Source: Romboutsia_C sp015668195
Lineage (GTDB): Bacteria; Bacillota; Clostridia; Peptostreptococcales; Peptostreptococcaceae
Length of the DNA: 64,000 nt
Reading direction: 5' to 3'
Assembly (NCBI RefSeq): GCF_015668195.1
Contig: NZ_JADPFC010000002.1
Coordinates: forward strand, 62,001-126,000
A program made the position numbers and the translations under genes. The notes beneath the pieces were generated by a model that had not been told where the DNA came from, did no database searches, and worked only from the letters and a program-made list of their open reading frames with translations. Shown piece by piece: positions 23,711-32,409 of the stretch; the first letter of the stretch is position 1; the number at the start of each line of letters is the position of its first letter.

Positions 23711-24220
23711 TTATATACTATTTTTAGTTGTAGTGGCACATTCTGTTGCCTCACCTTTTAATATTTCTATTCCATGGGGTAATACATCTAATACAAATCC
23801 TAAATTTTCTATTGCACCTTTAGGGCTTCCTGGTAAGTTAATTATAATAGAATTGTTTCTTATACCACTTACTCCTCTACTAAGTATTGCTTTTTTAGTT
23901 ATTTCACTAGATTTTAATCTCATATATTCACTTATCCCTGGAATTTCCCTTTCTAAAACTTCTTTTGTAGCTTCTGGTGTTGTATCCCTTTTAGAAAAAC
24001 CTGTTCCTCCATTCGTAAGCACTAAATCAGCTATATTATTATCACAAATATTTATAAGCTCTTCTTTTAACATATCCTTATCATCTTTTAACAGATTATA
24101 ATGTACTACTTTGTATTCATTACTTTCTTCTATATACTCTTTTAGCTTTTTTCCCGTTATATCTTCTCTTTCTCCTATATACCCTTTATCACTAAGTGTT
24201 ACTATAGCTACTTTAAACAT
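23711..24220 (-). CDS. mogA: Molybdopterin adenylyltransferase (MogA/MoaB family)
   Basis: The 169-residue protein belongs to the MoaB/Mog family that adenylates molybdopterin before metal insertion by MoeA. Visible signatures are VTLSDKGYIGEREDITG at the start, LVLTNGGTGFSKRDTTPEAT (the MPT-binding GGTGxxxRD) and IINLPGSPKGAIENL. It lies 20 bp downstream of xdhC with a strong RBS (GGGAGG). MoaB-type proteins can have lost activity in some bacteria; with no other mog gene here, the active role is the likely one. Confidence 0.94.
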   Translation of the reverse strand: MFKVAIVTLSDKGYIGEREDITGKKLKEYIEESNEYKVVHYNLLKDDKDMLKEELINICDNNIADLVLTNGGTGFSKRDTTPEATKEVLEREIPGISEYMRLKSSEITKKAILSRGVSGIRNNSIIINLPGSPKGAIENLGFVLDVLPHGIEILKGEATECATTTKNSI

Positions 24221-24240
24221 ATTTACCTCCCAATTTTATA

Positions 24241-25041
24241 TTATTTAGTATGTTTTCTATGTGATAATTCCCCTTTATTTTTTACTAGTAATAATTCAGC
24301 CATTATACCAAAGGCTATTTCTGAAACATCATTTGACGATATATTAAGACCTACAGGTGCATATACCTTATCTAATAATTCTTTTTCTACACCTTCATTT
24401 AAAAGTTCTTCTTTTAAGGTATTCCACTTTTTCTTACTTCCTATCATGCCTATATAAGAAGGATTTTTCTTTATTATCTCTCTTAATGCCTCTAAATCTT
24501 TTTCATATCCTCTAGTTGCAATTATTACGTATGTATTTTTATCTATATTTATATCATTTAATATATTATCTATATTTCCAGCATATACTTCATCTGCACT
24601 TTCAAATCTTTCTTTATTTGCAAACTCTACTCTATCATCTACTATTATTTTATAAAAATCTAATGTATTTGCAATTTTATATATATTATAACCTACATGC
24701 CCTCCTCCGACTATTAAAAGTCTTGGTCTTGGTTTAAATACTTTTATAAAACCACAAACTCTTCCACCACACTGCATAGGAGTATCTTTAGAATTTTCAT
24801 CTAGAGCATGTTTAAAAGATCTATCAAATCCACTATCTAATGCTTTTTTACATTCAGTTATTACTTCATGTTCTAATATTCCCCCGCCTACAGTTCCTAG
24901 TATACTTTTATCATTAAAGTACGCTAGTGTAGCACCTACTTTTCCTGGACTAGAACCTTTTACTTCAGTTATAGTTGCAAAAGCTACTTTATTTCCACTT
25001 TTCACTTCTTTACTTATTCTGTCTAATATCATCTCATCCAT
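24241..25041 (-). CDS. xdhC: XdhC-family molybdenum hydroxylase maturation protein
   Basis: This 266-residue protein has an N-terminal XdhC/CoxI domain (about 15-85, ATITEVKGSSPGKVGATLAY and GTVGGGILEHEV, then MQCGGRVCGFI with the conserved Cys) and a C-terminal Rossmann domain (about 95-245, RLLIVGGGHVGYNIYKIA and YIGMIGSKKK). XdhC binds the molybdenum cofactor, sulfurates it with a partner and inserts it into xanthine dehydrogenase-type enzymes. Together with the next-upstream yqeB it marks the selenium-dependent molybdenum hydroxylase set, although no hydroxylase gene is in the window. Confidence 0.94.
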   Translation of the reverse strand: MDEMILDRISKEVKSGNKVAFATITEVKGSSPGKVGATLAYFNDKSILGTVGGGILEHEVITECKKALDSGFDRSFKHALDENSKDTPMQCGGRVCGFIKVFKPRPRLLIVGGGHVGYNIYKIANTLDFYKIIVDDRVEFANKERFESADEVYAGNIDNILNDINIDKNTYVIIATRGYEKDLEALREIIKKNPSYIGMIGSKKKWNTLKEELLNEGVEKELLDKVYAPVGLNISSNDVSEIAFGIMAELLLVKNKGELSHRKHTK

Positions 25042-25067
25042 AATTACTTCTCCTATCTAGCTTTTGA

Positions 25068-25868
25068 CTATTTATTATAAAATCTTACAACTTCTTCTAA
25101 AACACTTCCAGCTATACATCTAGCTTTATCTGATATTGTATAACAATTACTAACTTCTTCAATTCTTGGGTCTATATCTAATATTTTTAATCCTTTTACT
25201 ATATTAGACTTATTTCTTATAATTCCTCTTAAAACTCCATCTATATTTGCTTTTACATCAATTTTTTCATTATCTTTGTTTATTATATAAGCTAGTACCT
25301 CATCTTTTTTTACTACACTTCCTATACTAGCTATATTTTCTATAATACCACTTTCTTTTGCATACCCGACTCTTTCTTTTCCTATACCATTTATAACTCC
25401 TGGTGTAGAAGTATTTTTTAGAGCATACCCACTATTTATGATTTTTCCTAAATTATGACCTCTCATAGTTTCAATTACTATATCTACATCTTTACCCGCA
25501 CAAAATCCTGGACCTAATGCAATAGTGAGCTTTGCCATATCTTTATTTGTACCTAAATTTTTTTTAGCTAGAATACAATCTATTACTATATCCGGTTTTA
25601 AATATTTTATATACTCTCCTTTTTCATCAACAACTAAAGCTACATTCTTATCTTTTATAGCTTTTTTTATCTCCTCTATATTATTACAAAGCTTTGCACA
25701 AACCCCTTCAACACTAAATTCTCCTTCATAAACAGCTTCACTAAAACTTACATTTCGCCTTATTGCCAATGGTTTTTCAACTTCCAAACAAACCACATCA
25801 AACCCACATCTATTTAATCTATGTATTACTCCACTGGCTAAATCTCCTGCACCTCTTACTACTATCAT
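25068..25868 (-). CDS. yqeB: YqeB-family protein of the selenium-dependent molybdenum hydroxylase system
   Basis: This 266-residue protein starts with a nucleotide-binding pattern VVRGAGDLASGVIHRL and continues with PLAIRRNVSFSEAVYEG and TIALGPGFCAGKDVDIVIET. This matches the YqeB/EF2563-type family, always found near XdhC-like genes and selenium-dependent molybdenum hydroxylases. Its exact chemistry is unknown. The start is placed at the ATG at 25868 behind GGAGGGG; the open frame extends 22 codons further without an RBS. It is the first gene of the Mo-cofactor operon. Confidence 0.9.
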   Translation of the reverse strand: MIVVRGAGDLASGVIHRLNRCGFDVVCLEVEKPLAIRRNVSFSEAVYEGEFSVEGVCAKLCNNIEEIKKAIKDKNVALVVDEKGEYIKYLKPDIVIDCILAKKNLGTNKDMAKLTIALGPGFCAGKDVDIVIETMRGHNLGKIINSGYALKNTSTPGVINGIGKERVGYAKESGIIENIASIGSVVKKDEVLAYIINKDNEKIDVKANIDGVLRGIIRNKSNIVKGLKILDIDPRIEEVSNCYTISDKARCIAGSVLEEVVRFYNK

Positions 25869-26031
25869 ATTTCGATCTCCCCTCCAAACATTTATCAATA
25901 TAAATATTTTTATTAATAGTATTATACAATACATTTATATTTTTTAATACATTATAATTCGTAAATATTTTATATAATAATGTTTATTAAAATATTTAAT
26001 TTTTATATAAAATAAACTTTTATACAATAAA

Positions 26032-26067
26032 AAAGTATAGCTACACCTATTAGTATAGCTATACTTT
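26032..26067 (-). terminator. Terminator after the YbjQ/micropeptide pair
   Basis: AAAGTATAGCTA (26032-26043) is the perfect complement of TAGCTATACTTT (26056-26067), followed on the minus strand by TTTTTTATTG. It closes the ybjQ operon. Confidence 0.8.
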
Positions 26068-26072
26068 CTAGT

Positions 26073-26225
26073 TTAATATTTATCATACTTATCAAAATCT
26101 TCATTTTTCTTTTCTTTTTTTCTTTCTATTATTTTAACTATAATAAGTACTATACTTCCAACTATAATAACAAAAGGTGTTCCTATAGCAAGTATTAAAG
26201 CTATTATGAGCCCTATATTACTCAT
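26073..26225 (-). CDS. 50-residue single-helix membrane protein, coupled to the YbjQ-family gene
   Basis: This short frame starts at an ATG that overlaps the stop of the YbjQ gene (ATGAGTAA overlap). It encodes an N-terminal membrane helix (about 4-31, with GLIIALILAIGTPFVIIVGS) followed by a highly charged tail (EKKNEDFDKYDKY at the end). Start overlap, a fitting membrane-anchor pattern and a terminator immediately downstream support it as a real gene. The tail would face the cytoplasm or the outside depending on topology; the positive cluster after the helix suggests a cytoplasmic tail. No family recognised. Confidence 0.7.
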   Translation of the reverse strand: MSNIGLIIALILAIGTPFVIIVGSIVLIIVKIIERKKEKKNEDFDKYDKY

Positions 26226-26535
26226 CAATAACAACTCCAGTACCATATGCTAACATTTCAGCAGCTCCTTGCATAACTGCTGCTGATGTTAATCTAAACC
26301 CAATTATCGCATTAGCACCTTGTGCTTTAGCGTCTTCTACCATTCTAGCTATTGCTATTTTTCTAGCTTCAACTAACATCTCATCATATCCTGTAAGTTC
26401 TCCACCAACTAATTGCTTAAAACTTGCACCTATGTCTTTACCTATATGCTTTGCCCTAATTGTACTTCCTCTTACTAATCCCTTAACTTCTATAATATTC
26501 TTACCTGGTATACTTTCTGTAGTTAATATTAACAT
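26218..26535 (-). CDS. YbjQ family (DUF74, heavy-metal-binding-like) protein
   Basis: The 105-residue protein matches the YbjQ/DUF74 family throughout: ESIPGKNIIEVKGLVRGSTI, then ELTGYDEMLVEARKIAIARM, and the C-terminal GANAIIGFRLTSAAVMQGAAEMLAYGTGVV. These proteins form ring-shaped pentamers of unknown function; the 'heavy-metal-binding' name is historic. The gene overlaps the start of a 50-residue membrane protein gene, so the two products may work together at the membrane. Confidence 0.93.
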   Translation of the reverse strand: MLILTTESIPGKNIIEVKGLVRGSTIRAKHIGKDIGASFKQLVGGELTGYDEMLVEARKIAIARMVEDAKAQGANAIIGFRLTSAAVMQGAAEMLAYGTGVVIDE

Positions 26536-26631
26536 ATATATCCTCCATTTTGTTTTATACTAAAATATTTTCCTATTACTAATGAGTATATATTATTGCC
26601 TTATTTTATTCTATAAACTTTACTATTTTAA

Positions 26632-26668
26632 TATAAAAAAATACCGATAATAATTATCGGTATTTTTT
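26632..26668 (-). terminator. Terminator of the ThrE-type exporter operon
   Basis: ATACCGATA (26641-26649) and TATCGGTAT (26655-26663) form a stem with T-runs on both sides; it ends at the stop of the second exporter gene. Confidence 0.8.
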
Positions 26669-27161
26669 AAACTATTTCTAAATTATTTTCTCCTGATTTT
26701 ATGCTAGAATTATTTTTCCTTTTAGGTCCTCTCTCTATAAACTTACCTAACTTTATATTTCTAAATATAGTAGATACAAATATTATACCTAATGCTAATG
26801 CACCAGATATTGCTAATGTATTTACCCCATATTCTATAGCCTTCATATAATCTCCTACTATAAACTGATACATTGTATTATATACTCCATATCCTGGAAC
26901 CAAGGGAATAAGGCAACATACACTTAATGTTGTAGCTGGAGTTTTATATATTCTTGCACATATTTCGCAGTATATACTAAAGCATATTGCAGATATAAAA
27001 TATGATATTACATCTGATCCTATACAATGTAGGGAAAATTTATATGAAAACCAAGCTATACCTCCACCTATTCCTGCTACTATTAGTCGCTTTCCTTTTA
27101 TATTAAATATAATTCCAAATCCTATTCCTATAAAAAAAGATGCTATTGATTCTATAATCAT
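26667..27161 (-). CDS. Threonine/serine exporter small subunit (ThrE_2/DUF3815)
   Basis: The 164-residue protein has four to five hydrophobic helices with the DUF3815 pattern (IASFFIGIGFGIIFNIKG, then CEICARIYKTPATTLSVCCLIPLVPGYGVYNTM). It corresponds to the C-terminal half of Corynebacterium ThrE, which exports threonine and serine with protons. A basic C-terminal tail follows (ERGPKRKNNSS). It is 1 bp downstream of the large subunit gene, so both halves are made together. Substrate is inferred from the family only. Confidence 0.88.
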   Translation of the reverse strand: MIIESIASFFIGIGFGIIFNIKGKRLIVAGIGGGIAWFSYKFSLHCIGSDVISYFISAICFSIYCEICARIYKTPATTLSVCCLIPLVPGYGVYNTMYQFIVGDYMKAIEYGVNTLAISGALALGIIFVSTIFRNIKLGKFIERGPKRKNNSSIKSGENNLEIV

Positions 27162-27162
27162 A

Positions 27163-27924
27163 CTACATCCCTCCCATCTGAAGATACATACTTATTACAA
27201 ATCCTGTTCCAACTGCAATAGATACACCTATTAATAGAGCTTCTGCAACCTTAGTAAGGCCTGATATTAATTCTCCTTGCATAATATCTCTTATAGAATT
27301 TGTAAGTGCAAGGCCTGGAACTAAAAGCATTATACTTCCAGCTATTATTTTATCTATCTCATGTATAAACCCAATATCAAATAGTAACACAGAAAATATA
27401 GCTACTACTCCTCCACATAAACTATTTATAAAAAATTCATTTAATGATGATTTGCTTAATTTGTTATATATATATTTTATTATGATACCTATTATAAAAG
27501 ATCCTAAAATAGCATTAAAATTACCACCAAACAATAATGTAAACATAGCTGTTGATATACCTGAAAATAATAATACTGTATTATCCTTATACATATCATC
27601 TTTACATATTTTTTCTAATTCTAGTTCACATTCATCTATGCTTAATTTATCATGATATATCTTTCTCGAAAGAGAATTTATATTATGAACTCTATTTAAA
27701 TTTACACCTCTTGAGTTAATCCTTTTAACTACTGAATGTATCTTACCATTAAGAAATATAGAAACCATTACCGCTGTAGGAGTTGCAAACACTTCTACTT
27801 CGTCTACATCAAAAGACTGACAAATCCTTGATATAGTTTCCTCTACTCTATAAGTTTCTCCTCCACTTTGAAGCATAAGTCTTCCTGCATTAGATGAAAA
27901 ATCTAAAATTCTATCAATGTTCAT
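27163..27924 (-). CDS. Threonine/serine exporter large subunit (ThrE N-domain, DUF1212)
   Basis: The 253-residue protein has a soluble N-terminal part (about 1-110, LMLQSGGETYRVEETISRI and VMVSIFLNGK) and about five C-terminal membrane helices ending in VSIAVGTGFVISMY. This is the DUF1212 half of ThrE. The Gly-Gly-Glu-Thr motif is conserved in the family. The start is placed at the ATG at 27924, preceded by AGGGGGTG; the GTG at 27945 overlaps no RBS. It pairs with the DUF3815 gene directly downstream. Confidence 0.9.
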   Translation of the reverse strand: MNIDRILDFSSNAGRLMLQSGGETYRVEETISRICQSFDVDEVEVFATPTAVMVSIFLNGKIHSVVKRINSRGVNLNRVHNINSLSRKIYHDKLSIDECELELEKICKDDMYKDNTVLLFSGISTAMFTLLFGGNFNAILGSFIIGIIIKYIYNKLSKSSLNEFFINSLCGGVVAIFSVLLFDIGFIHEIDKIIAGSIMLLVPGLALTNSIRDIMQGELISGLTKVAEALLIGVSIAVGTGFVISMYLQMGGM

Positions 27925-28083
27925 AGTACACCCCCTTAAATTCACACAGATTCCATTATAGCATAATATTTATTTTTTTATGGTACATTTTTGTATATTT
28001 ATAATAATTAAAATTTTAGATAAATTTAGAATTTTTAAATGTAAATACTAAAGTAATATAAGTTAATTTATGTTTTTAAATAA

Positions 28084-28130
28084 AAAAATAAACTATAAAA
28101 ATTAAATTATATAACTTTTATAGTTTATCT
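28084..28130 (-). terminator. Terminator of the degV-like gene
   Basis: ATAAACTATAAAA (about 28088-28100) pairs with TTTTATAGTTTAT (28116-28128); an AT-only stem with TTTATTTTTTTA after it on the minus strand. Confidence 0.55.
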
Positions 28131-28136
28131 TCATTA

Positions 28137-28985
28137 TTATATATCACAACATGCAATTCCAAGCACTCCAGGTCCTGTATGTGCACATATACAGCTTCCT
28201 ATATTTACAACAATAAGGTCTTTTACTTTTAAATTTTCACATAAATTATTTTTTAATATTTTTAAATCACCTTCATTATCTCCATAGCCAATTACTATAG
28301 TTTTATTAGTTAAATCTTCACCTTGTTGTTCTTTTATAATTTCTACTATATTGTTTATTACTTGTTTTTTACCTCTTGCTTGTGAGAAATGCTTAACTAA
28401 TCCTTCATCTAGACAAAGTATCGGCTTTATATTTAACATATTTCCTATTGTAGCCTTAGCTAAAGACATTCTCCCACCTTTTTGCAAATACTCTAATGTT
28501 TCTACTGTAAATAAAACAGATAAGTTATTTTTTAAATTTGTCAAATGTTTTATTATCTCTTCTATACTTTTGCCTTCTTTAGCTAACTTAGCTGCACTAA
28601 TTACTAAGCATGTGCTTCCTATAGACAATGATAATGTATCAAATGTATGTATATTTTTGCTTTCTATATCATTTTTAGCCATAACAGCACTTTGATATGT
28701 ACCAGATGCATTAGACGATCCTCCTATATACAAGATCTCTTCATATTTATCTATGTACTTTTCAAATACATTCTTAAATGACATATACGTAACTTGAGAT
28801 GTTTTAGGTAAGCTTTCACTTTCTCTTAGCATTTTATAAAATTCATCTTCAGTTAAGTCTACTCCATCTATATATTCTCTACCATTAAAAATTATACTAA
28901 GTGGTACTACTTCTATATCATATTTATCAATAAATTCTTTAGGTATATCCGATAAGCTATCACATATTATTTTTATATTATTCAT
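28137..28985 (-). CDS. DegV family fatty-acid-binding protein
   Basis: The 282-residue protein has the DegV two-domain layout: IICDSLSDIPKEFIDKYDIEVVPLSIIF at the start, LPKTSQVTYMSF (the TSQ lipid-head-binding motif), VETLEYLQKGGRMSLAKATIGNMLNIKPI in the middle and CAHTGPGVLG near the end. DegV/FakB-type proteins present fatty acids to the kinase FakA. No fakA is adjacent. The protein is cytoplasmic and complete. It is transcribed alone. Confidence 0.93.
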   Translation of the reverse strand: MNNIKIICDSLSDIPKEFIDKYDIEVVPLSIIFNGREYIDGVDLTEDEFYKMLRESESLPKTSQVTYMSFKNVFEKYIDKYEEILYIGGSSNASGTYQSAVMAKNDIESKNIHTFDTLSLSIGSTCLVISAAKLAKEGKSIEEIIKHLTNLKNNLSVLFTVETLEYLQKGGRMSLAKATIGNMLNIKPILCLDEGLVKHFSQARGKKQVINNIVEIIKEQQGEDLTNKTIVIGYGDNEGDLKILKNNLCENLKVKDLIVVNIGSCICAHTGPGVLGIACCDI

Positions 28986-29169
28986 TTTTCCTCCAACTTT
29001 TTAACTCTTTCTTTTATATCCAAGTTATTACTTTAAGTTTTAATACTAGGTATTAATATCTTAACATAATAATATTTTTATTTCAATAAATTAAAGTCAA
29101 TTTTTTTACATATTTCAGATTATTTCCAAAAACATTTATTTAATTACATAAAATTTAATTTAACACAAA

Positions 29170-29206
29170 AAATAACTTGATACTAAAAAGTATCAAGTTA
29201 TTTTTT
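29170..29206 (-). terminator. Terminator of recQ
   Basis: AATAACTTGATACT (29171-29184) and AGTATCAAGTTATT (29189-29202) form a perfect 14-bp stem with T-runs on both sides. Confidence 0.85.
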
Positions 29207-29216
29207 ATCCAATATT

Positions 29217-31676
29217 TTATATATATTTTTCAAGTATTACAGCTCTAATATTTTCATATTTTATATAATCTGGTAGTGATTTTTTTATTACACTTATCTT
29301 ATCTTCAGAAAATCTTTCACATGCATCTAATATCATTTCTTTATCCTTTTGTTCATACATACTTTCTAAATCTATATTAAAGTTTATACAATTTCCTTCT
29401 TTTATATAGTCATATATATATCCTAAAACTGTAGAAAGAGATGTTTCTATTTCTTCACATACATGTTTTATATCTTTTCCTTGATTTAATAAATCTAGGG
29501 CTATTTCATTGTTTTTTCTATTTTCTCCATCTATTATAAGCTTAAGTCTTTTTTTATCTTCCCAATCTGGCTTTATATCTTTTTCATTTATATATGAATT
29601 AACTACATCTAATATACTTTCCCCATATCTATTTATTTTAACTGGGCCCATCCCACCTATATCTTTTAGTTGTTCTTTAGTAGTTGGATATCTTCCACTT
29701 ATTTCTTTTAAAGAATTTTTGCTAATTACCATATAAGGTATAGAATTTTCCTTTTTTGCTATATCTTTTCTTAAATCATCTAAAATATTATATAGCTCTT
29801 TATCTGTAGTAACTTCAAAATATTCATCTTTAATTTTTGTATTTTCTTTTTTGTTTGTATTGTTATCTAATATTTTTTGTTTATCAATATTATTTCTATT
29901 TATATACGATTCTATTACATCTTTAAATCTAGAACCATACTTTTCATACTTAACTTCACCAATACCAGATACACTAAGCATTTCTTCTTTAGTTGTAGCA
30001 TAAATGCTTGCCATACCTTTTAAAGTTGCATCTCCAAATACCATATATGGTGCTATAGATTCTTCTCTTGCTATATCACTTCTTAATCTTACTAATTCTT
30101 CGTATAATTCATTTTCTACATACTTAGACTTACTTGCTTTAGCTTCTTTTAATTCAACTTTTATTTCCTTTTTTATAACCCTCATAGATTGTTCATTTAA
30201 TTTTATAGTTGGAAATGTTCCTTTATGTCCTAAATTTTCTACTATATCTAAAAATCCATGCGATACTAATGTATTTATAAAGTTTTTTAAATCTTCACTG
30301 GAGTACTTTTTCATAAGACCATAAGTTGATAATTTATCAAATTCTAATTCTAATACTTTCTTATTTTTAGAGCCCCTAAGCACATCAACTATCATAGTTA
30401 TTCCATAACTTCTTTTCATCCTCGCAATACAAGATATTACCATCATAGCATCTAGTGTCTTATCTACTACCTCTCCATCATTTAAACAATTGCTACAGTT
30501 ATTACATTCATTTTCCATACTTTCTCCAAAGTAATCTAGTATACATTTTCTATAGCAATCACTAGTATATATCAAATCTACCATTTGCTGAAGTTTAGTG
30601 TATTTAGCCATCTTTCTTTGAGGATTTTCTATAGATGCTTCCACTAAGTATTTTTGCGTATGGACATCTTGTGGAGCAAATAATAATATACACTCACTAT
30701 CTTCTCCATCTCTTCCTGCCCTACCTATTTCTTGATAGTAGTTTTCTATACTTTGTGGCATATTATAATGAATTACCCATCTTATATTTGGTTTATCTAT
30801 TCCCATACCAAAAGCATTTGTTGCTACCATTATCTTAATATCATCATTTATAAACTTTTCTTGATTTTCTTTTCTTGTTTCATTGCTAAGGCCTGCATGG
30901 TATTTAGATACTAAATAACCTCTTTTTAAAAGTCCATCATGTATATTTTCTACTTCTTTTCTAGTTGATGCATATATTATCCCACATTCATTTTCATGAT
31001 TCTTTACATAATCTAATAAGTATTTATTCTTGGCAGAAGATTTAACTATACTTATAGATAAATTTTCTCTATCAAACCCTGATATAAATACTTTTGGATT
31101 GTTTAAATTAAGTACCTCAACTATATCTTTTCTGACTTCATCACTTGCTGTAGCTGTAAAAGCTGTTACTATTGGTCTATTTCTTAAATTATTTATAAAA
31201 TATGGTATTTTTTTATAACTTACCCTAAAATCATGCCCCCATTGTGATACACAGTGTGCCTCGTCTATTGCAACTTGGCATACAAATTTATCATATATTA
31301 CTGTTAAAAAATCAGAACTATCTAACCTTTCTGGTGCTACATATAATATTTTACATTCATCATTTTTTATATTGTTAAGTACTTTTTCATATTCACTATT
31401 TGAAAGAGAACTATTTATGTACTCAGCTTTAATTCCCATAACTTTTAGTGTATCTACTTGATCTTTCATAAGTGATATAAGAGGAGATACAACTATAGTT
31501 ATTCCTTCTAGTACCATAGCGGGTATTTGATAACATATGGATTTACCTCCTCCTGTTGGCATTATAGCAAGTACATCATTCTTATTAATTATAGAATTTA
31601 TAATATTCTCTTGCCCTTTTCTAAAATTTGTATATCCATAATACCTATTTAATATATCTAATGGTTTAATATTCAT
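29217..31676 (-). CDS. recQ: ATP-dependent DNA helicase RecQ with tandem HRDC domains
   Basis: The 819-residue 3'-5' helicase acts in recombination and fork repair. The helicase core covers about 1-335: Walker A MPTGGGKS, DEAH box AIDEAHCVSQWGHDF, and motif VI QEIGRAGRDG. A zinc-binding region follows (about 370-400, CYRKCILDYF and CNNCSNC), then the RQC winged helix (to about 510). Two HRDC modules come next, about 520-600 (YEELVRLRSDIAREE, SGIGEVKYEKYG) and 628-705 (YNILDDLRKDIAKKE, GGMGPVKINRYG), and a C-terminal HTH (about 735-775). Two HRDC domains make it longer than the usual 600 residues and may alter binding to branched DNA. It is transcribed alone. Confidence 0.95.
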   Translation of the reverse strand: MNIKPLDILNRYYGYTNFRKGQENIINSIINKNDVLAIMPTGGGKSICYQIPAMVLEGITIVVSPLISLMKDQVDTLKVMGIKAEYINSSLSNSEYEKVLNNIKNDECKILYVAPERLDSSDFLTVIYDKFVCQVAIDEAHCVSQWGHDFRVSYKKIPYFINNLRNRPIVTAFTATASDEVRKDIVEVLNLNNPKVFISGFDRENLSISIVKSSAKNKYLLDYVKNHENECGIIYASTRKEVENIHDGLLKRGYLVSKYHAGLSNETRKENQEKFINDDIKIMVATNAFGMGIDKPNIRWVIHYNMPQSIENYYQEIGRAGRDGEDSECILLFAPQDVHTQKYLVEASIENPQRKMAKYTKLQQMVDLIYTSDCYRKCILDYFGESMENECNNCSNCLNDGEVVDKTLDAMMVISCIARMKRSYGITMIVDVLRGSKNKKVLELEFDKLSTYGLMKKYSSEDLKNFINTLVSHGFLDIVENLGHKGTFPTIKLNEQSMRVIKKEIKVELKEAKASKSKYVENELYEELVRLRSDIAREESIAPYMVFGDATLKGMASIYATTKEEMLSVSGIGEVKYEKYGSRFKDVIESYINRNNIDKQKILDNNTNKKENTKIKDEYFEVTTDKELYNILDDLRKDIAKKENSIPYMVISKNSLKEISGRYPTTKEQLKDIGGMGPVKINRYGESILDVVNSYINEKDIKPDWEDKKRLKLIIDGENRKNNEIALDLLNQGKDIKHVCEEIETSLSTVLGYIYDYIKEGNCINFNIDLESMYEQKDKEMILDACERFSEDKISVIKKSLPDYIKYENIRAVILEKYI

Positions 31677-31931
31677 TTATAACTCTCCTAACTGCATAGT
31701 ATATCTTTTGAAGTATTCACACCCTATTTGATTTTAATTCTATTAATTTACTTTATCTTACCATAAGATTTTACTTTTAACTATTTAATAACTATAAAAT
31801 TTATACATTTAATATCTATATCTAATTCAATCTCATTATAGAAAAAGTTTATATTATGTATTTAAAATTTTTAATATCCATATTATTAAGTAATAATAAT
31901 ATATTAAATTCTCTTAATGCTGGAGGAATTT

Positions 31932-32336
31932 ATGCTAAAAGAAACCGAATATCTTTCTAATGAAAAATATAATTTGCTAAAAAAATATGGTCTTCAATTA
32001 AATGATGATTTATATTGGGAATCAAGTCATAAAAAGTACTATAAGGTTAAATATTTTTCTAATAAATTTGCTAAAAATCACTCAACCCTAGCTTTATTAT
32101 TTTATATATACAAACTATGTTATGCTAAGATAAAATATTTTGAAAGAAACTTCAATAAGTATATACCTTATAAATATGACTATAAAAAAGGATTTACAGA
32201 ATGTGAGCTATTTGATATGGAATTTATGTTGCATATTCCTAGTAATATAATCATTGACCTTAGGAACTTACAGGAAATAAAAAGTATAGATGAGTTTCAT
32301 GATTTTTGTAGATACTTAGAAAGCTATGAATTGTAA
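31932..32336 (+). CDS. Hypothetical protein (134 residues)
   Basis: The soluble basic protein is rich in Tyr and Lys (YYKVKYFSNKFAKNHS, KYIPYKYDYKKG) with predicted alternating helices. It has no signal peptide and no recognised domain. The start is set at the ATG at 31932, because GGAGG (31922-31926) lies at the right distance; the ATG at 31917 is upstream of that RBS. It has its own bidirectional terminator and converges with the alanine symporter gene. Confidence 0.65.
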   Translation: MLKETEYLSNEKYNLLKKYGLQLNDDLYWESSHKKYYKVKYFSNKFAKNHSTLALLFYIYKLCYAKIKYFERNFNKYIPYKYDYKKGFTECELFDMEFMLHIPSNIIIDLRNLQEIKSIDEFHDFCRYLESYEL

Positions 32337-32358
32337 TTAAACCTAATAATTTTAAACT

Positions 32359-32392
32359 AAAAGAGTGCCTTTTGATTAAAAGGCACTCAAAT
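32359..32392. terminator. Bidirectional terminator
   Basis: GAGTGCCTTTT (32363-32373) and AAAAGGCACTC (32378-32388) form a perfect 11-bp stem between the convergent hypothetical gene and the alanine symporter gene. Confidence 0.85.
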
Positions 32393-32409
32393 TTATTTAG
32401 CATTATATA

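Noticed and set aside
25869..26031. Moco riboswitch upstream of yqeB
   Set aside because: The region is short and AT-rich without any of the motif's GC-rich stems.
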